DNA from: an uncultured Clostridia bacterium
Lineage (GTDB): Bacteria; Bacillota; Clostridia; Oscillospirales; Oscillospiraceae
Length of the DNA: 43,486 bases
Reading direction: 5' to 3'
NCBI GenBank assembly: GCA_946187035.1
Contig: CAMHPQ010000005.1
Coordinates: 1 to 43,486, forward strand
Shown: piece by piece, positions 42,968-43,486 of the stretch
Layout: each line of letters starts with the position of its first letter
Position numbering within the stretch: position 1 is the first letter of the stretch
The notes under the pieces: generated by a model
Told to the model about the DNA's origin: nothing
The model's database searches: none
What the model saw: only the letters and a program-made list of their open reading frames with translations
Translations under genes and position numbers: made by a program

Positions 42968-43486
42968 ATGATTCAAGCAATTGACAATGTGGTAAACGCA
43001 ATCAGCGGTATTTTGTATAAGCCGTATATCATCCCGCTGCTCCTGATTCTCGCGGGTATCTACTTCACCATCCGTCTGGGCCTGCCGCAGTTCCGGCTGT
43101 TTGGCGAGTCCATCCGTGTGGTCAAGGAAAAGCCCGTCAACATGGGCTCCACCTCCTCCTTCGGCGCTCTGATGGTCTCCACGGCCTCCCGCGTGGGCAC
43201 CGGCAACATCATGGGTGTCTCCACCGCCATCTGCTTCGGCGGCCCCGGCGCCATCTTCTGGATGTGGGTCACGGCCATCCTCGGCGGCGCCTCCGCCTTC
43301 GTGGAATCCACCCTGGCGCAGATCTATAAGAAAAAGAACCCCGACGGCAGCTTCTATGGCGGCCCGTCCTACTACATGGAGCACGCCCTCAAGCAGCGCT
43401 GGCTGGGCGTCATCTTCGCCATCGCCCTGCTGCTGACCTACGCCGTGGGCTACAACATGCTGGCGGCCTACAACACCCAGGACACC
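42968..43486 (+). CDS. Alanine/glycine:cation symporter, N-terminal part
   Basis: First 173 residues only; the gene runs past the window edge. The sequence has the AGCS-family pattern: hydrophobic first helix, YFTIRLGLPQFR, then STASRVGTGNIMGVSTAICFGGPGAIFWMW with the conserved GTGN substrate/Na+-binding motif, and GGPSYYME. Imports alanine or glycine with Na+ or H+. AAAAGGAG 8 nt upstream sets the start. No glycine riboswitch seen before it. Confidence 0.92.
   Translation, partial: MIQAIDNVVNAISGILYKPYIIPLLLILAGIYFTIRLGLPQFRLFGESIRVVKEKPVNMGSTSSFGALMVSTASRVGTGNIMGVSTAICFGGPGAIFWMWVTAILGGASAFVESTLAQIYKKKNPDGSFYGGPSYYMEHALKQRWLGVIFAIALLLTYAVGYNMLAAYNTQDT

Overview
The window is a GC-rich (about 60 %) stretch of chromosome that reads like a spore-forming anaerobic Clostridia member of the Oscillospiraceae type. 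The reasons are Gram-positive gene orders (rimP-nusA-ylxR-ylxQ-infB-rbfA-nrnA-truB-ribF), a spoIIE gene, strong AGGAGG ribosome binding sites, an ispH/rpsA fusion and oxygen-sensitive Fe-S enzymes. No rRNA, transposase, phage gene or CRISPR array was seen. The genus assignment is inference.

Layout. (1) 1-3365: an SOS/mutagenesis cassette with a LexA-like S24 repressor, a GyrI-like domain protein, a Y-family polymerase and a YolD-like protein. (2) 3402-7607: an inverted repeat, then a three-gene operon for a tocopherol-cyclase-like protein, an SDR and an Fe-S flavin ene-reductase. (3) 7609-13125: a small membrane protein, then RpiR regulator, HI0933-type flavoprotein and a 945-residue Cmk-IspH-S1 triple fusion. 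(4) 13129-14278: a GIY-YIG protein, four tRNAs on the minus strand (Asp, Thr, Pro, Thr) and a plus-strand tRNA-Leu. (5) 14277-16585: a lipoprotein lipase and a divergent membrane-anchored PI-PLC-like protein. (6) 16613-30223: the centrepiece, one tightly coupled 13-gene operon behind a riboswitch-like leader. (7) 30278-33762: spoIIE, a small membrane protein and a VanY-type carboxypeptidase. (8) 33791-41665: the rimP-nusA-infB-truB-ribF translation operon. (9) 41673-43486: two minus-strand genes and the start of an alanine/glycine:cation symporter.

The centrepiece carries two complete nitrogenase-like triplets (one NifH-like ATPase plus two component-1-like subunits each). Between them lie hypF-hypC-hypD-hypE, which make the Fe(CN)2CO group of [NiFe] hydrogenases, and a TM1266-family [FeFe]-hydrogenase regulator. 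The operon ends with hydF and hydE, which serve H-cluster assembly. HypA/HypB (nickel insertion), HydG (source of CO/CN for the H-cluster), every hydrogenase structural subunit and nifB/E/N are absent from the window. Nearly every gene overlaps or abuts the next, so the parts are expressed together. The best reading is an uncharacterised metallocofactor or reductase system that combines HypCDEF chemistry, parts of HydEF chemistry and NifH-type ATP-driven electron transfer. Its product and substrate cannot be told from sequence.

The leader (about 16646-16834) has a promoter, a folded segment with a GNRA-capped hairpin, a clean terminator, and an upstream 10-nt segment able to pair with the terminator's 5' arm. 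It therefore looks like a transcriptional riboswitch. I could not assign it to a known class.
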